Shown here piece after piece: positions 33,197-44,284 of a stretch of 64,000 nt of DNA. Source of the stretch: Pseudo-nitzschia pungens (lineage: Eukaryota; Bacillariophyta; Bacillariophyceae; Bacillariales; Bacillariaceae); NCBI GenBank assembly GCA_037355855.1, contig CM074764.1, positions 4,216,001-4,280,000 of the forward strand. The letters are read 5' to 3'. The notes beneath the pieces were generated by a model. The model was not told the DNA's origin. It saw only the letters and a list, made by a program, of their open reading frames with translations, and made no database searches. A program made the position numbers and the translations under genes. Each line of letters starts with the position of its first letter. Within the stretch, counting starts at the first letter, position 1.

Positions 33197-34072
33197 CTAT
33201 AAGACATACAGGTCCTGCTGCTGCTGGTGCCCCTGCTCCTGTTCAATCTCAGATCCAAAGGTTGAGGTCTCGACAGTGGTCTGGCGTTTGCTGATCCACA
33301 GGATAGGGGCCCTGTGCGCTTCAGGAGCATCTGCCGGCAACACCTCCTTGGCGTCTGGGTAGAATTCACTCCAGTCGCGATCAGGGAATCTAGTCTCATC
33401 CACTTCAGGCAGGGTCTCATCAAACACTAACTTGGATCGTGCATGCGCCTTGAGATAAGCGAACATGTGCAATACTTGATTCAAATGCCCTGTTCTTGCT
33501 TGCGCTAGGTATCTAGACATGAGAGATACAGGCATGACCAAATCCAGTCTTCCAAGTTCACACAACCATCTCAAGACGCCAATCAGTCCTTGGTAGTAGT
33601 TCTGCTTGCTTGGATCCAGTTCGGCGGTTACATCAACTTCAGGTCGATAATCGGATGTCAACGGGGTTGAGACCTTGTTCGGAAGGTACTTGTAACCATA
33701 TTGCTCGGTGCCAAGCTCCTTTTCCACCGCGTCGATGGCTTTCTTGGCATATTTCTTGGAGGACACAGCAGCCATCCGGGCTGCATTCTCGTTGCGCATT
33801 GTTCTCAGTTCCTCAGCAACAGCAATCAGGATCATTTCAGATCGAGGTTGGATGTCGAGGTTTGGTTCTTGCTGGATCCTGGAGACTCCAAACGCAGCAG
33901 GGGCAACAGGAGGGACTCCAGGCGCTCCGGCAGGGGGCAGCGCTCCAACAACGGCGGCGCCAGCGACTTCAGGGACAGCGCCGCCTCCAGGGACAGCGTC
34001 TCCTGGGACATCTCCAGCAGTGCCAGCTCCGGCGGCGGCTGCAGCGATTTGTCTTTTAGTTTGCTTGGCCAT
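33197..34072 (-). CDS. Gag/reverse-transcriptase-RNase H fusion ORF of the host copia-type element, 291 aa
   Basis: Residues ~1-113 are Gag-like: a basic start (MAKQTKRQ), an Ala/Gly/Pro-rich stretch, then a helical segment. From about residue 115 the protein is the end of a copia reverse transcriptase and the start of RNase H: SSKKYAKKAIDAVE, LPNKVSTPLTSDYRPE, YYQGLIGVLRWLCELGRLDL, GHLNQVLHMFAYLKAH, WISKRQTTVETSTFGSE. The whole protease, integrase and RT active-site region is missing, and the protein stops soon after RNase H begins. An open frame despite this large deletion is notable. It cannot be catalytically active. Confidence 0.75.
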   Translation of the reverse strand: MAKQTKRQIAAAAAGAGTAGDVPGDAVPGGGAVPEVAGAAVVGALPPAGAPGVPPVAPAAFGVSRIQQEPNLDIQPRSEMILIAVAEELRTMRNENAARMAAVSSKKYAKKAIDAVEKELGTEQYGYKYLPNKVSTPLTSDYRPEVDVTAELDPSKQNYYQGLIGVLRWLCELGRLDLVMPVSLMSRYLAQARTGHLNQVLHMFAYLKAHARSKLVFDETLPEVDETRFPDRDWSEFYPDAKEVLPADAPEAHRAPILWISKRQTTVETSTFGSEIEQEQGHQQQQDLYVL

Positions 34073-34969
34073 GGTTGTCTTGCTTTGATTAGCTAATTCG
34101 CTTCAGTTTCTAAACCAAATTCTTTTGTGGTGGGGACTGTTTCCACCCAAGTATCGAAGGTCTGTATCGGTATCGATGACAACCAAAAGAAAAGGTATCA
34201 CGTCAGCGTTTCCATGTCAACAGTTTCGTGCCGACGTCTTCGTGTCAACAGTTTCGTGCCGACATCTAAAAGGTATCCACATCGATTGTTCCGAGTCGAT
34301 GGTTGGTTACGACCAAAAAAGAGAAGAATTCTATTTGGTCTTTCTGCTCTGGACCAATCGATTTGATTCTGAGATATGACAGATCTCAGGGTTCTTGGCT
34401 TGTCTGATTCCAAGTTCCCTTGGCTAAAAATCAAAAAATCGATGGTATGGCAGATTTGAGGTTGTCTGCGCCTCGTTATTCCGTTGGATGGGCCTGACGT
34501 CATGTCCTTGGTCTGCTGGACACTGTCTTCACTGGAAAGTACGTGGTGGTCTGTCTCCACGAAAATTCTTTTCTTTTTCCAGTGTGGTTCCATCCATGGC
34601 AAGCAAGCGTCCCCCTTGAATCCTGTAAAATAACAGGGAATCATGGACGCTGCTTTCTCCACGTCCTGCTCCTTCCCCTACCGGATCGAGCCTCCATGGT
34701 GCCACCATGACGCTCATCTACTGTATCAACAACTGCGTATCAACAGGCCCCAGAGGTGGATGTGTGGGCTCCGGTCGGTCGCGTGTCTGGGGAAGGGCTC
34801 CCCATTAACATCAGGGATCTCGCGATGTCAGCTGTAGGTCCAATAAGCTGATGTTTTACATCCAAGTGTAGGCATGGATGCCAGTGGTGATCAGCCAGCT
34901 GGGTTTCATCACGCGCTCTAGCCGGCGTCCCGGTTCGTAGAAGTGGGTCGAGCGGTGGGTCTGATAAAC
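34073..34969 (-). other. 5' leader of the host copia-type element
   Basis: Non-coding leader between the 5' LTR and the fusion ORF. Next to the LTR the minus strand reads GTTTATCAGACCC, a possible initiator-tRNA primer site. A short direct repeat, GTCAACAGTTTCGTGCCGAC, occurs twice near 34215-34262. Confidence 0.5.
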
Positions 34970-35870
34970 TGCGTTGATATCCGCTCGTCAGCGGTCTTCG
35001 GGGAACTTAATCGTAGATATAAACTGTCTCGTACTGGTCTAAAAAATAGGGGAAAGCCTTAACAATAATAAGACGTAAAGTCCTGGCAAATCGTGAGTCT
35101 ACAGTGGACTGTTCAAGGTCTATTGCATACACTTAAGCAATACAAGGCACTTCCCTAGAGGTACATCGGAATCGGTCGTAAGGGAGGGCATGATAGGTGT
35201 GTTTATTTTAGAGTGAAATATAAAGAGTGAATAAAGGGAGCTGAGCGCTCGCTCAGCTCGTATCGTGACATCGATCCGCTAACTCGCTAACTCGTATAAT
35301 AACAGCGCTCCGTAGCTCTGGTACTGTATTCTACGGGTAGCGTCTCGGAGTATCGTAGCGTAGCTTCGCTTAATTAAGCTTCGCTTAATTATATCCAATC
35401 GTGTGCTAGCTCACTTATGCTAGCACGTTTGGTAACTGTTTGGGCCGTGTATGCGGTCACGGTATATATTATACACCAATGACCCGACCCCGGCGGTAGC
35501 ATCGTATCTTAGCATGATATTATGGTATGTAGCACCATCAGTATCTCGTAGCATTAGCAACCCTAACCCTGTAGCATTTAGCTACACCATAAAAGGTGCT
35601 TTACTCGGGGTACGTACGATTGGTACAAATCGTACGCGTCGACCCTAGTAAACTCTGCTAGCATCCATACTAAACAGGATAGTAGGATATAGGTCTGCTG
35701 CTAAGCCCGTTGCTAAGCCTGTTGCTAAGCCTGTATGCTACCAATTAGCACACATCTCAGCACTCAGCTCAGCACCTGTTAGTCAGCTACTGGGTGTTGC
35801 TGACTGTAGCCCCAGTAGCCCTTCTACACAGGAGCCTTAGCACAGATCATAGCACACTGGATATCTTCAT
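34970..35870 (-). repeat. 5' LTR of the host copia-type element (901 bp)
   Basis: Direct repeat of 15125-16069, shorter by one ~75-bp tandem unit and one GCTAAGCCTGTT unit, with a private insertion of duplicated TTCGCTTAATTA near 35366-35390. Confidence 0.78.
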
Positions 35871-35962
35871 AGTCATAACTATTCGCACATTACCAGTTTA
35901 TTTCCCATTGATCATTTCTCATTTAATGTATCCACATTGTTTCAGACGAAATAGTTTGGGTT

Positions 35963-38523
35963 TCAATCAGAAATATGTTGACCAGACTTCCACGTCTTTC
36001 GCTCAAACACCCTCATTCTTTCCAATAAGTTTCTGCTTGTATTAATTTTTCTTCCCTTTGAGAACTGTTGGAATTGTGGTGCTCTAAATTGATGCGAATA
36101 TATATTTGAGTCAGATTCATGTGTTGCTAATGACACCTTTCTAGTGTTTCTAACGCCTTTTTGCAAATCCGATTTGAAATTCACCTGGTGGGACCGAGTG
36201 ACTTCAATCAAATCCGGTTTGGCTCTCAAGAGCTCAAACATGGTCGTTGCATATTCCTTTCTTGCTTTTCTATCCACTCCCCTCATGGTACTATTGTTAA
36301 ACTTTGAAGACTTTGAAGAGTACGTCAAGGATTTTTTTCTCGTCGGATGCGATTTCTCTTCTGTGTGTGTGACACCCTCGTGGTCGACTAGTCGTTGGTT
36401 GGTGGAAGAGACTGTTGTGAAATCTGAATTCGCAAGATTGAACGGTCGCCCAGCGATGCAGTGTTTTCTGTTTTCCTTCGATGTAACTGATGTCCCTGCC
36501 ATTCGCTCTCTCATATGACGCTGTTTCAATAGCAAAAGATTGTGCAAAAGACTCATTCCACCGTGTCCCTTAAACCGATTACTTGAACATGTGCGTTGTG
36601 ACGAATGAGTCGCACTCGCGCTCGGAACATTTCGTGCTTGGTACGGTGGGGTGGGATCCCCCCCTCCAATCAAGCTTAAGATGTGAGGATAAAGTTTCAC
36701 AGATATGATTCCTTTGCTTCCACTGAATAAAGCCGGGGGGTAAGCTCTCAACAGCGTCTTCATTCCATCGTTCCATGTTCTATCCCCAGCACGATCGGCA
36801 AGGACTAACGGTAAGCGTCCCGACCTTCCATGTGGAGTTTGCGCAGCTTGTGGGTAACGCTTCAGAAGAAGCCTAATAACCTTATCAAATGAAGCATTGC
36901 CACTTCCATTGTTGCCGTTTTTCTTTGTAGACCCCGAACTAAACAAGCTTACTATACTGTCAGAAAACACAGATGAATCTTCGTCCATAACACCATTGGT
37001 CGACGCGGTAGTTTTGAACGAAGATGCTGTAGCAGCGATGTGCAGCGGCTATAATGAACATGAATCAACGCCTAGAGTTAGTTGAAACGCCAGTGGGCCA
37101 CTCAGTTGATAACAAACGATGAGCAATATGTACTTACCAGATTTCCATCTTCGTCCATTTCTCTGACTTGGTTGGGGTAGATAGATATTGCCAATTTAAT
37201 CATTTCAGGTGGACAACCATATCCAGTCAACCCCACAGAAGCGTGGACAATTCGAAATTGTCGCTCCTTCGCGACTTCAAAATCATGATCAACTTTGAAT
37301 TTGCTTCTTTCTTGAATCTGAGAGCAGTTAGAAAACTGTTCCTTACTCCACGACGCCGCCAGCGACCAATGGTGTCCTGAATCCGAAGACTCGTCATCAC
37401 TTTCATCCGAAGTTCCAACTGCTGTTACCCCTTTCAATGTGTTAGTCGCCGAAGAAGAAAGTCGTTGATAACAACGCTGACGCTGCTGGTGTTGTAGCTG
37501 CTGGCATTCTTCTGATAACCGTACAACAACCAGTCGCGCTTTTCCCCATAGATGTCCTAGGTCTGCCTGGAGAGAGGACGAGCTATGGACACTGCTTGTT
37601 CCAGAATTTTTCAGTTGCTCCAGTATTTCAATGACACGCTTTACGCGCTCGCGATATCGACGAAACAGCAATCCGAGAGGAGTCTTGCCAGTGCTATCTT
37701 TCCACGTGACAACATTGTAATTGTCCTCATTTGAACCGTTACTTTCGATGCGTTCGTCTACTTTTCCGCCGTCAGGCTTCGTTGACCCTACATTTTCTGA
37801 AGAAGATACAAATCCCAAACCTGAAGATGAGTCAGCAATTGCACAAAGTGAGTCATTGTCGTTCATCAAGAGAGAAATCTCTTCGTCGTCCAACATATCA
37901 CCGCTGAAGTCCTCCGTTGTTTCTCGGATAACATCGATGAAATTGCTTATTTTCATATCGCATTTTGCGTTTCGCTCCGTGCGACCATGGTGGTGGTAGA
38001 GGTATTGCTGGTGCTCTTCTCTCAATCGGTGACTCTCTGCTAAAGTCTGTTCCAGTAGAACCTGAAAGGCGACCAAATCCAAACCTCGGTATGACATGCA
38101 AGCGTAGTGAATCGGTGTCCGACGCATTCTCGAGAGTCGGGAAAGCGCTCCCGGAAAAAAATCAATCAGCTTCTTTAACGCTTCAGCATTGCATCTATGA
38201 CTCGCAGCGATGTGAAGGGGTGTTCCTCCCCAAGAGTTCGTCTTCACAACTGCCTCCTTTAGAGAAAACAAAACATTGATGGGTGGATCATGTTGGCATG
38301 CAATGTGTAGTGGTGTATTTCCGTTGTCGTCAACCATCATTATTTCTTGTGGATGCGTTTTTGCTCTGTGAATGACAGAATCCCAATCGGAGGACTTGAC
38401 GTGCAAAAACAAGATACTCCTCGGGTTGTAGTGTGAAGCATTAGTGTTCCCATTATAACTTCGCCAAGATCCAAACGATGTGTAAACAGGGTTACCACGA
38501 GGATCGCAGATTAGGTGCCTCAT
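35963..38523 (-). CDS. Ankyrin-repeat protein, 2 exons, 823 aa
   Basis: Exons on the minus strand are 38523-37138 and 37048-35963, joined in phase 0 over an 89-bp intron (GTAAGT...TATAG). The start is the first ATG; a GTG lies 15 codons upstream. Ankyrin repeats are visible at about residues 65-160 (DDNGNTPLHIACQ, SWGGTPLHIAAS, RRTPIHYACM), and one is rebuilt exactly across the splice junction (DEDGNL/PLHIAA), which supports the model. A further degenerate pair follows (RSGRLPLVLADRAG, LLRAYPPAL). The C-terminal ~200 residues are basic, Ser-rich and probably disordered. No enzymatic domain was found; a protein-interaction role is all that can be said. The 3' end lies 87 bp from the copia nest. 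Confidence 0.85.
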
Positions 38524-39699
38524 GACAAAAACGAAGTCGGAATAGATGAACAATGCAAAAGATCTCACGTGTCAGTTTCGAGCAACTTGTTTGAAGTCGT
38601 TCTGATGGTAGAAATGAATACGCAAAAAAAAGCAAGAGCAGACTAAAAGAGATGCTTATTTACAAACTGAAAGTGCTATTGTACAGTCAATGGAATGGTT
38701 GTTCTCGGAAGGTGGAGACTGTTTGCATTGTGCTGTACGATAGTCGTATATTTTTTGTTCTTTGATTTCAACCACGCTTGTCGAGTTATACAAGTAGTAG
38801 TAAAAACCTTACGTGATTACTGTACTGTAAGTTAATTACTGTGAGTTCCATCAAAAACATCAACTTCCACGAAAGAATAATCATCTCATCAATCGAATCT
38901 GGGTCTGTTCGAAACCGAAGAAAACGAACGTGTGGAATCATGAAAAAGCAATTCTCCTTTTCAAATTTTCAAACATGCGCAAAAAAAGACTTTTTTCTGT
39001 TCTTATTCCCGTATTGATTACGAAGTACGAAGTATCTCAAGATATTGGTTACTTCTATTTTCAATCCCGTTAGGTAACTTACAAGTACAAGGATTGACTG
39101 CTAAGTGCTAGTTGAATGTACAGTAAGCCTTTAGACGCGACTAATTAACCTTACCATGCCAGTTGTAATATTTTTTAGAAATCTCAAAAAAATCGTGCAG
39201 TTCTTAGTGGTAAACCTTACGTACGTATCTGAAGTAAGCCTTAGAGTATGATACCAGTAAACTTACTGTCGTAAGAAGAAAAAAATATAACAATATTTAA
39301 AATAAAATAAAAAAAAAAAATTAAAATAAGAGAATATCGTGTTTTCCTATTTTTTCCGATTGCTCATGATGATACGGCACGAGAAGTCCTTCGTAAAAAT
39401 GGTGAGAGGTCAGAAAAATCCGTGGAAAAGATGTGTTTCTCGTTTCTTGCGGGATTGGTCACCTGATTATCATGCCATTTTTGAAAATAACAATGACAGT
39501 AATCTGCGACTAGAACAGTGTACCAGTACATATTGCGTTTTTCGAGGACTCGTTGCAGTAAAAAATAATACAGGCCCTCCTTTCAATAATTGATACTACG
39601 GTATTACTCGTGGTTGATTGCAGTTAATACAGTATTGAAAAGCCGAAATGAAGTCGTTACGTGTTTGATTTTGATTGAGAAACGAATTGCAATTTAGAA
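38524..39699. other. Divergent intergenic region
   Basis: About 1.2 kb between divergently transcribed genes, so it should contain both promoters. It is AT-rich with a long A-tract near 39287-39325 and CTTACGTACG/GTAAG words. No gene is seen. Confidence 0.4.
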
Positions 39700-40923
39700 A
39701 TGGGAAATATTGTTTCTGCTCTGGCGTTCCCGTCTCCTGACAAGGAATGGAGTCGAACGAACCTGTTACGACGGGAAAGATTGAACCAATTGATTTATTT
39801 GACGACTCGATCGGGTTACAGGTAAAATCTGATACGAAATAAGCTCGTTTGTCCGCTCTCGCTACGGTACATTATTTGTTCCTCAAATAATAATATAAAC
39901 CGTTCGTTGCTATTTGGTTCTCTTTCTTGTTTGCGCCGATGCTGTCTGAAGAATCCCAGCAGTACACATTCGAAGGATTGGCAATGATAGATTCACAATC
40001 ATATATTCCCATGGAAATGCAGAAGATGTTGGGCTGTCACTTCCATACCTTGATCACTTGAGCCAATGCTGCAATTGCAACGTGTTAGCTTACGAATATT
40101 GTGGGTACAGCATAGCAGATGGTGAAGCCTCCGAAAAGAATTGCTACGAGTGCATTGATGCAGCTTATCGGTACCTAGTCGAGGGGAGAGGAGCAGCGTT
40201 GAAGGGAAATAATGCGAGCGGTTCACAGATAAAAAATGACCGGGCTTCAGAGCAGGAATTTGCATCCGTGGATCCTTCCCGTATTGTGCTGTTTGGAAGA
40301 TCGCTGGGGACTGGTCCGACCGTGGATCTAGCCGCGAGACTACTTTCCAAAACAGGTGAAAACAACTGCATCGCCGGAGTCGTTTTACAATCACCATTGG
40401 TATGTGCTGAATTTTTTGTATGATAAGGTTCGAATTTGGGTTGTCTTTTACATGTCACGAGAAAGTGTCTTAGTACTAACCAGTAAAACTTCCGGTCAAC
40501 TTCATTGTGGTCTTTCGATCGATCGGTCGCCTGCGTCCTCATAAAAAGGAAAGCGCGGGACGATGTGTGATGAGTGAGGTGGCTTCAACCATGTTGTATC
40601 ACTTTGATTTGTTTCGAAATTACGAAAAAATCGAAAAATTGGCGCCCGTTCCCGTTTTCATTATGCACGGAATGAACGATAAAGTCGTGCCTTGTTCGAG
40701 TGGCAAAGCCTTGTACGCCTCATTGACGAAAGAGCGCAACAGACGACAAGCTCTAGAGGAAGAGATCACGATAAAAAACGGCACAGGCGGAAAGCCGTCA
40801 ATGGAATATTCACCGAAATGGATACCATATGTTGGGCATAACGACATGCCAGAAGTCGATTGCATGAATGATGTCACGAAATTTTTGCACTTTCTCGAAC
40901 TTAGACGGGACAATCTTCGGTAA
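39700..40923 (+). CDS. ABHD17-like alpha/beta hydrolase (putative protein depalmitoylase), 3 exons, 314 aa
   Basis: Exons 39700-39821, 39952-40399 and 40549-40923 join in frame over GT-AG introns of 130 and 149 bp. The fold and order match the ABHD17 family: IIYSHGNAEDVG (oxyanion region), nucleophile in FGRSLGTGP (Ser158), HFDLFRNYEKI, Asp234 in HGMNDKVVP and His287 in YVGHNDMP. ABHD17 enzymes remove palmitate from membrane-bound proteins such as Ras. The N-terminus MGNIVSAL fits an N-myristoylation signal, which would tether the enzyme to membranes; animal ABHD17 uses N-terminal cysteines instead. The first exon is short and has to be spliced to include this start. Confidence 0.88.
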
Positions 40924-41334
40924 AGATGAAAGACCGAATATTTCTAGATCGTTGCTTTCTCAAGGCTGTGGTGACTAATTTCTATCTTGACTGACGGCTA
41001 CAGTGTGTTAATTAATGCTGAATATTTAGAGACATTGTGATGATTTGATGTTATTAATACAATATTACACGCAGGGCACTTTGTTCTCCCAGATTACATG
41101 TCGGTTCTTCAGTTCACATCTGCGTTGGAGAAACTAATACAATGCAAACACGTTCCATTTGAACAAACGAGATAGATTGTAATCTTGGTTGTCGATTCCA
41201 CGCTGCAGCTTATCGAAGGTGTAGTTCACAATATGGAATACTTGTAGTGGTATTCTCGTGACGGCTGTGCGAACTCTACTAGTAGCGCAGTTTACAGTAG
41301 TGTTCGCTTTTTGTGCTGACATTAGTATTTGCTC
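40924..41334. other. Shared 3' region of convergent genes
   Basis: 411 bp between the ABHD17-like gene (plus) and the PEN-2 gene (minus). No gene is visible. Confidence 0.4.
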
Positions 41335-41855
41335 CTACCACCCCGTTGCAGCATATGAATTTGGATCTCGAACATACCATGACGCTGGGAGAGAATTCGG
41401 GAAAATTATTTGAACAAATAGTACCCATGCAAGCCATGCAGCAGAAACGACAACGGCGGAGTTTCTCCCACGTCTAACCCACATCTTTTCCGCTTCGGCT
41501 TGTTCACTGTCCATATCTCGTTCCGATTGCGATGTATCTGCAACCAAAAAAAAACATGATTCAAAAATGGAATGCGTGAGTGACACAGGAAGGCCCAGTA
41601 ATTATTCGCTCGTCGCAAACCATTCGAACCGGCGGCCTTCTAGGATAATGTTCCATTCTTACCATCAACGTCTTGTTCCTCTCGCAGAATTCTTTGTGCC
41701 TCCGCATTACGTTCTTTTCCCTGGAAGTGCAATGCATGAACAATCCAAAGCCAAGGAAGACCAAGCAACCCCCCATAGTAGAAACGCTTGCTAAGCTCGT
41801 CATCGCGGAGTCCCTCGTTAGAAGCCGACGATTCGTCGGTAGGCGTAGAAGACAT
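41335..41855 (-). CDS. PEN2: PEN-2, gamma-secretase subunit, 2 exons, 131 aa
   Basis: Exons on the minus strand are 41855-41663 and 41537-41335, joined through a split Asp codon over a 125-bp intron (GTAAGA...TTGCAG). After a Ser-rich N-terminus come ELSKRFYYGGLLGLPWLWIV (first hydrophobic segment, ~25-44), a charged loop, MWVRRGRNSAVVVSAAWLAW (second segment, ~88-110) and a short C-terminus ending DPNSYAATGW. This order matches presenilin enhancer 2, the small membrane subunit needed to activate presenilin proteolysis. The loop between hydrophobic segments is longer than in animals (family ~101 aa), which accounts for most of the extra length. Gene identity rests on the two conserved blocks. 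Confidence 0.8.
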
Positions 41856-42973
41856 GCTTTCTAATCTTTTTTATTCAACTGAATGATTTTTCTCTCGTCA
41901 CAGCAGATTGTTCCTAATGCAGCTGAAATTGTTTACGAAACAGAGAAAGCTGGTACTTTTTGTTCTTCGACCTCTTGTTGCGGTTTTGAATACAAGTTGG
42001 CCTATTCTTTGAAAATCAGACGACACCGCAAATTCAGTTCCGTGAACTGGATCGTAAACCTTATTGGTACATTGAGTTGCATGACAGCAAGATTGATGCC
42101 TCGTCATGTACAGTAACTTACTGTAGTGAGATCTCACCATGCAAGAGTTATGCTCCACTTCGTAGTTCGAACAGAAACAAATGCGATCAAACCTGTTTGT
42201 GACCGTTGTTAATTGTAATACCCGACGTGCTCGAGGATGGCGACCGTCCGGGACAAATTCGAAATATCGGACAGGCACCTTGTGGAGGACTGAGTTACGG
42301 TTGTTAACGCTTGGAAGGCCGCACACCCGACTGACACCTGAAAAACTAAAACAGTTCCTAATTTTCGGTTTCCGATTTTTTTAAAGTAAAATGATTGTTC
42401 CATAGCAACTATTAACCATTAAGTCTTTAGATAAAACAACCATTAGGTCTTCAGATAAATTAAAGATGGTAGTATACTACAGTAGTAGACGAGTTCAATT
42501 CTAAGCTAAAAATTGGACTGTTTGACTGGGATACCTATTCAATCCTGAGATATTGATAAGATTGGTATAGTACTAATGGTGTTTTGAATTGGCTGAGTGA
42601 TTAGATCTGGTTTACAATGGTAAACTGTTATAATGGTATACATTTCAGTGCTGACTCCAGTAATATTAGTTTACCAATATGAAACATTGCTAAGGATTGA
42701 ACTGGTATACCAGTTGGTTACTAGTCAAATCATTCTATTTGGAGTGAACAGTTCATTAGTATACTGCTGGTGTGCCCATCTTAGTTCTAGTAAAGCAGAC
42801 TGTAGTATCATACGTTTTCTATGATGGTGGTCTATCATCATATTTCTCTTGAGTCCAACACGTGTGTGGGATAAAGAGGGAATCATTTAGGGAACTCAAA
42901 TTGCAGCATGATACAAGGTGATTGCTGGTTTTGGTGAAGCCCGGGGCTTCTTGTTAGGTTTGGAGCCTTGACG
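41856..42973. other. Intergenic region, no gene seen
   Basis: About 1.1 kb of AT-rich sequence upstream of the PEN-2 gene. ORFs present are short and without recognisable motifs. Confidence 0.4.
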
Positions 42974-43335
42974 TCAGGGGAGCCATACAAGTTCCACATT
43001 GATGCTTCGTTTGGTTCGGCCACCATGTTCTGAATGGTATGATTCCATTGCTGCTTTCATGTGTGCTTGAAAGGACTCGTTGCTTCCAGGGATTAAGTGA
43101 GCTTCTGCATGGAAGGTTTCATTCTTGTTAGATGAATGGTTGGATCCCTTGTTGTAATTCTTGGAGAACTTGTTCTTTGGACATTCAGACCAATCATGTT
43201 GTGTCCAGGGATCCGGCATGGATTGGACTTCTTCTTATTGTGATTCCCTTTGGTGGAGTTAGTGTTGCGCTTGCGAGAGTTGTTGTTGTTATTTGCAGCG
43301 TTTGAGCATTTCTGTTGTTTGTTGTTGTTCTTGTT
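42974..43335 (-). pseudogene. Fragment of a copia Gag zinc-knuckle region
   Basis: Two overlapping minus-strand frames together resemble the end of a copia Gag: NPCRIPG in one frame, then TQHDWSECPKNKFSKN in the other, as in C-x-x-PGH-HDW-x-x-C knuckles of copia Gag, surrounded by Asn/Lys-rich sequence. The frame break and lack of flanking element parts make it a relic. It ends exactly where a retroposon 5' end begins. Confidence 0.5.
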
Positions 43336-43408
43336 ACAATTTTGCGACGCGCGATTTTGTCCGACGTTCCGATGTTCAAGTACTTAAAATACGTAGATTT
43401 CTACACAG
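43336..43408 (+). mobile_element. Truncated 5' end of the 49014-type retroposon
   Basis: Starts ACAATTTTGCG and continues with GTCCGACGTTCCGATGTTC and the hairpin GTAGATTTCTAC, matching 49014-49086 base for base apart from a few changes. It is cut where gypsy sequence begins. Confidence 0.7.
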
Positions 43409-43437
43409 ATTTCCCAAATGCAGCAGAAACTCAATGA

Positions 43438-44079
43438 TTGTTGGACAGTACCTGGCTGGCAAGGTATCCGCGCCCAAAGGAAATTGGCTTTGATGGTGGA
43501 AGTGAGTTCAAAGCAGAGTTCCAAGAGCTCTGTGACAACATGGGGATGAAAAGAAAGCCCAGTGGGGCTTGGAATCCACAATCCAACTCAGTGTTGGAAA
43601 GGATACACCAGGTCTTGAAGGACTGCCTGTTGTCCTTCAACCTGGAACAAAGGGAACTCCACGAGAAGGACCCCTTTGAGGAATTCACCACCAAGGCAGC
43701 GTACGCCATCAGAAGTGACATCCACACCACCCTGGGATATTCCCCAGCGCAACTGGTGTTTGGAAGGGACATGTTCATGCCTGTGAATTTCCCAGTGGAT
43801 TGGGAAGCAATCCAAGCAAGGAAACAAAAGAGTATCCACAAGAGTAATATCCGGGAGAATCAGAAGAGGATTCCCCATGTCTATAAGGAAGGGGACTATG
43901 TCACCCTGGAAAGGAAGGGCATTGTTCCAAAACTATCCTTCCCCCGGCAAGGACCTTACAAGGTGCTCAAGGCCCATGACAATGGAACTGTAACTATTGA
44001 AACTGCTCCCTTTGTAACCGACCAGGTTAATATCAGGAGAGTCCATCCCTATTATTACAGGGATCCCATTAAGCCGTAA
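43438..44079 (+). pseudogene. Gypsy integrase C-terminal fragment, 213 aa
   Basis: Starts within integrase: GFDGGSEF and LERIHQ (second Asp and the Glu of the catalytic triad), through the C-terminal module to RRVHPYYYRD and a stop. About 95% similar by eye to the other two copies. The first catalytic Asp and all upstream domains are absent. Confidence 0.9.
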
Positions 44080-44097
44080 CAGTCCCATGGAGGAGCA

Positions 44098-44284
44098 TGC
44101 TGTGCACCGGAACAGTCACGAGTCCGTTCGGGACTGGATTAAGGATAAGGATAAAAACAATCAGCGAGTCGACAGAATCGCCGATTGTTGGAGAGCTCTT
44201 AGAACTGTAGCAGATAGACTAATCAATAGAGCTCACAATTTGCATATCACTACTTCTAATCACTAGTAGATCCGGGGTATGGCA
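44098..44284 (+). repeat. 3' LTR of gypsy fragment 3 (187 bp)
   Basis: Starts TGCTGTGCACCGG and ends CGGGGTATGGCA, the reverse complement of the LTR type at 18512 and 26617. Confidence 0.88.

Larger units (their letters stand above)
15125..35870 (-). mobile_element. Defective copia-type element with 0.9-kb LTRs, hosting two nested gypsy elements (20.7 kb total, ~9.0 kb without them)
   Basis: Near-identical direct repeats at 15125-16069 and 34970-35870 are flanked on the outside by AGTCA (15120-15124 and 35871-35875), a 5-bp target duplication. Between them, all recognisable copia pieces lie on the minus strand: a Gag/RT fusion ORF (33197-34072) and a decayed protease-to-RT linker region (24428-26413). 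Beside the 5' LTR the minus strand reads GTTTATCAGACCC, sharing TATCAGA with initiator-tRNA primer sites. Beside the 3' LTR it reads CACGGGGACT, a polypurine-like tract. The internal region is rearranged: RT/RNase H remnants lie upstream of protease remnants. Treating the LTR pair as one element is an inference from the shared target duplication, orientation and LTR similarity. Confidence 0.72.
43409..44284 (+). mobile_element. 3' fragment of a third gypsy element, with its 3' LTR
   Basis: Plus-strand orientation, opposite to the two complete copies. It holds the last part of integrase (43438-44079), the purine tract ATGGAGGAGCA, and an LTR at 44098-44284 that mixes features of both LTR subfamilies (start like copy 1, middle like copy 2). 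Everything upstream of the integrase core is missing. Confidence 0.9.

Noticed and set aside
32700..33202. ORFs with repeated RCYRSVAID-type peptides
   Set aside because: They arise from the 14-bp tandem repeat read in three frames within a non-coding part of a retroelement.
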